Positions 10,779 to 11,598 of a DNA stretch of 11,598 bases are shown piece by piece. The stretch is taken from assembly GCA_030672315.1 (NCBI GenBank), contig DAOVGQ010000091.1, forward strand, positions 1 to 11,598. The letters run 5' to 3'. Position 1 is the stretch's first letter. Each line of letters starts with the position of its first letter. Below the pieces are notes generated by a model. The model did not search any database. It was not told the DNA's origin and saw only the letters and a list, made by a program, of their open reading frames with translations. The position numbers and the translations under genes were made by a program. Source of the DNA: Candidatus Aenigmatarchaeota archaeon. Its GTDB lineage: Archaea; Aenigmatarchaeota; Aenigmatarchaeia; QMZP01.

Positions 10779-11598
10779 ATGGCAGTAAGGGTTTGGATAT
10801 CTTTGCTTTTCTTCTGGGGTTTTCTTATCTTTGGGAGCGGATATGTCTATGGCGATGTATATAATCATTGCCCAGACTGTACAGAGTTGTGCTATGTGGA
10901 GGAATGCCCATTTGGGATATCTGGCAGTGGGTGCACCCTGGAATGCCCGCCATGGCGGCTCTGCTATAACCAATATACATATGTCCCCCACTGTCACACA
11001 CTAAAGTCAATATGGAACGGAACCGATGTCCCGTTTGAAGGCTCTGAAGAAAACAACAAGGTCAGAAAAGTCAACTCTGCTGAGGTTTCAATCACCATGA
11101 GATCGTTCCAAGGCAATCTCACTGTCACAGTAAAGTCATGGAACTGCAAGGACAATGAATTTGTTTCCCTTGAAACTGTTGAGGTAAAGGGTTTGAATAC
11201 ACGGGCATGGAACGTTACAGAACACTTCCTCTCATGCATTAATGAATATAAGATTGGCATCGAGTTTGAGGTTATTTCCGAAAACAAATACTTGCTTGTG
11301 CATGAGGTCAACCTGTCAGTGGATTACGACCTTGAGGACATATATGGGCAGCTCTCCGCATCCCTGTACACAAACCTCCCGCCTAGCAACACTATAGAAA
11401 AATACAAAAGCCTTGAAGCAATATCCGATGTTGGATGCTCGGGTGGATATTGCGGGGATGTTTGGGTAGAACTGCAATATGCAGAATATCCCGGTTCCGA
11501 TTTCACCAAGGTACCTGTTGGCAGTGGCACAGCCTTTTTCACAGAATCCAATCCATTTGACTTAGGTCCACTTGATGATGGCGAGCAAAGCCACAAAG
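10779..11598 (+). CDS. Secreted Cys-rich protein of unknown function, 3' truncated
   Basis: The frame stays open from the ATG at 10779 to the window edge (273 codons plus one base). The N-terminus MAVRVWISLLFFWGFLIFGSGYVYG is a signal peptide. It is followed by a dense Cys region (about 31-72, including CPDCTELCYVEECP, GCTLECPPWRLC and a CHT) and then beta-rich sequence with possible Asn-x-Ser/Thr glycosylation sites (NGT, NLT, NVT, NLS). A second Cys pair occurs in DVGCSGGYCGDVW. The rest is beyond the window, so a C-terminal anchor or repeats cannot be seen. It looks like a surface or extracellular binding protein. I do not recognise the family. It is more AT-rich than cbf5 or Get3. The preceding surface-protein gene is on the same strand 114 bases away, but it has its own promoter. 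Confidence 0.75.
   Translation, partial: MAVRVWISLLFFWGFLIFGSGYVYGDVYNHCPDCTELCYVEECPFGISGSGCTLECPPWRLCYNQYTYVPHCHTLKSIWNGTDVPFEGSEENNKVRKVNSAEVSITMRSFQGNLTVTVKSWNCKDNEFVSLETVEVKGLNTRAWNVTEHFLSCINEYKIGIEFEVISENKYLLVHEVNLSVDYDLEDIYGQLSASLYTNLPPSNTIEKYKSLEAISDVGCSGGYCGDVWVELQYAEYPGSDFTKVPVGSGTAFFTESNPFDLGPLDDGEQSHK

Noticed and set aside
1..11598. CRISPR array, insertion sequence or toxin-antitoxin pair
   Set aside because: No direct repeats with regular spacing, transposase motifs, terminal inverted repeats or paired small genes of a known type were seen.

Overview
The window is archaeal. The evidence is an archaeal/eukaryal-type Cbf5 pseudouridine synthase, ribosomal proteins S26e and L40e, a Get3/ArsA-type ATPase, a type 2 isopentenyl-diphosphate isomerase, FlaI/TadA- and FlaJ/TadC-like secretion proteins, and a tRNA interrupted by two introns with bulge-helix-bulge (BHB) splice motifs. 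Most starts have an archaeal TATA box about 25-27 bases upstream, which implies leaderless transcripts; clear Shine-Dalgarno sequences occur only at a few genes. Hand counts over short stretches give about 60% GC in the cbf5 gene, about 44% in the transglycosylase-like gene and about 39% in the 76-residue orphan. The lineage cannot be fixed from here. A compact Cbf5 and many small genes would suit a DPANN-type archaeon, but that is only a suspicion.

Layout. 1-2346: a 5'-truncated secretion ATPase (+), a small Cys-rich protein (-) whose 3' end overlaps it, and a single-domain TadC/FlaJ membrane protein (-). 2415-3383: tandem hairpins, an AT-rich 76-residue orphan (-), then S26e and L40e (-). 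A shared TATA region near 3445-3454 separates L40e from cbf5 (+, 3497-4288). 4406-5383: a membrane-anchored lytic-transglycosylase-like protein (+). 5453-5692: a stem-loop followed by tRNA-Cys(GCA), with an 88-nt intron at 37/38 and a 39-nt intron in the T-loop at 59/60. 5738-6694: Get3/ArsA (+). 6721-7077: a small secreted or anchored protein with a DNDCNG metal-binding motif (-). 7110-7481: an HTH plus Zn-ribbon protein (+), divergent from the previous gene over interlocked promoters. 7556-8149: a UBA-like plus four-TM protein (-), downstream of fni (8180-9184, -). 9297-10664: a surface protein with Ig-like domains and one TM (+). 10779 to the end: a Cys-rich secreted protein cut by the window edge (+).

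Two themes run together. One is core information processing and lipid synthesis (Cbf5, S26e, L40e, tRNA-Cys, Fni). The other is membrane and surface biology (secretion ATPase and platform protein, transglycosylase-like protein, Get3, several secreted or anchored proteins). The strongest items for follow-up are the doubly interrupted tRNA-Cys and the peptidoglycan-lytic-like protein in an archaeon. No CRISPR array, insertion sequence or defence operon is visible, and no stretch over 300 bases lacks a gene.
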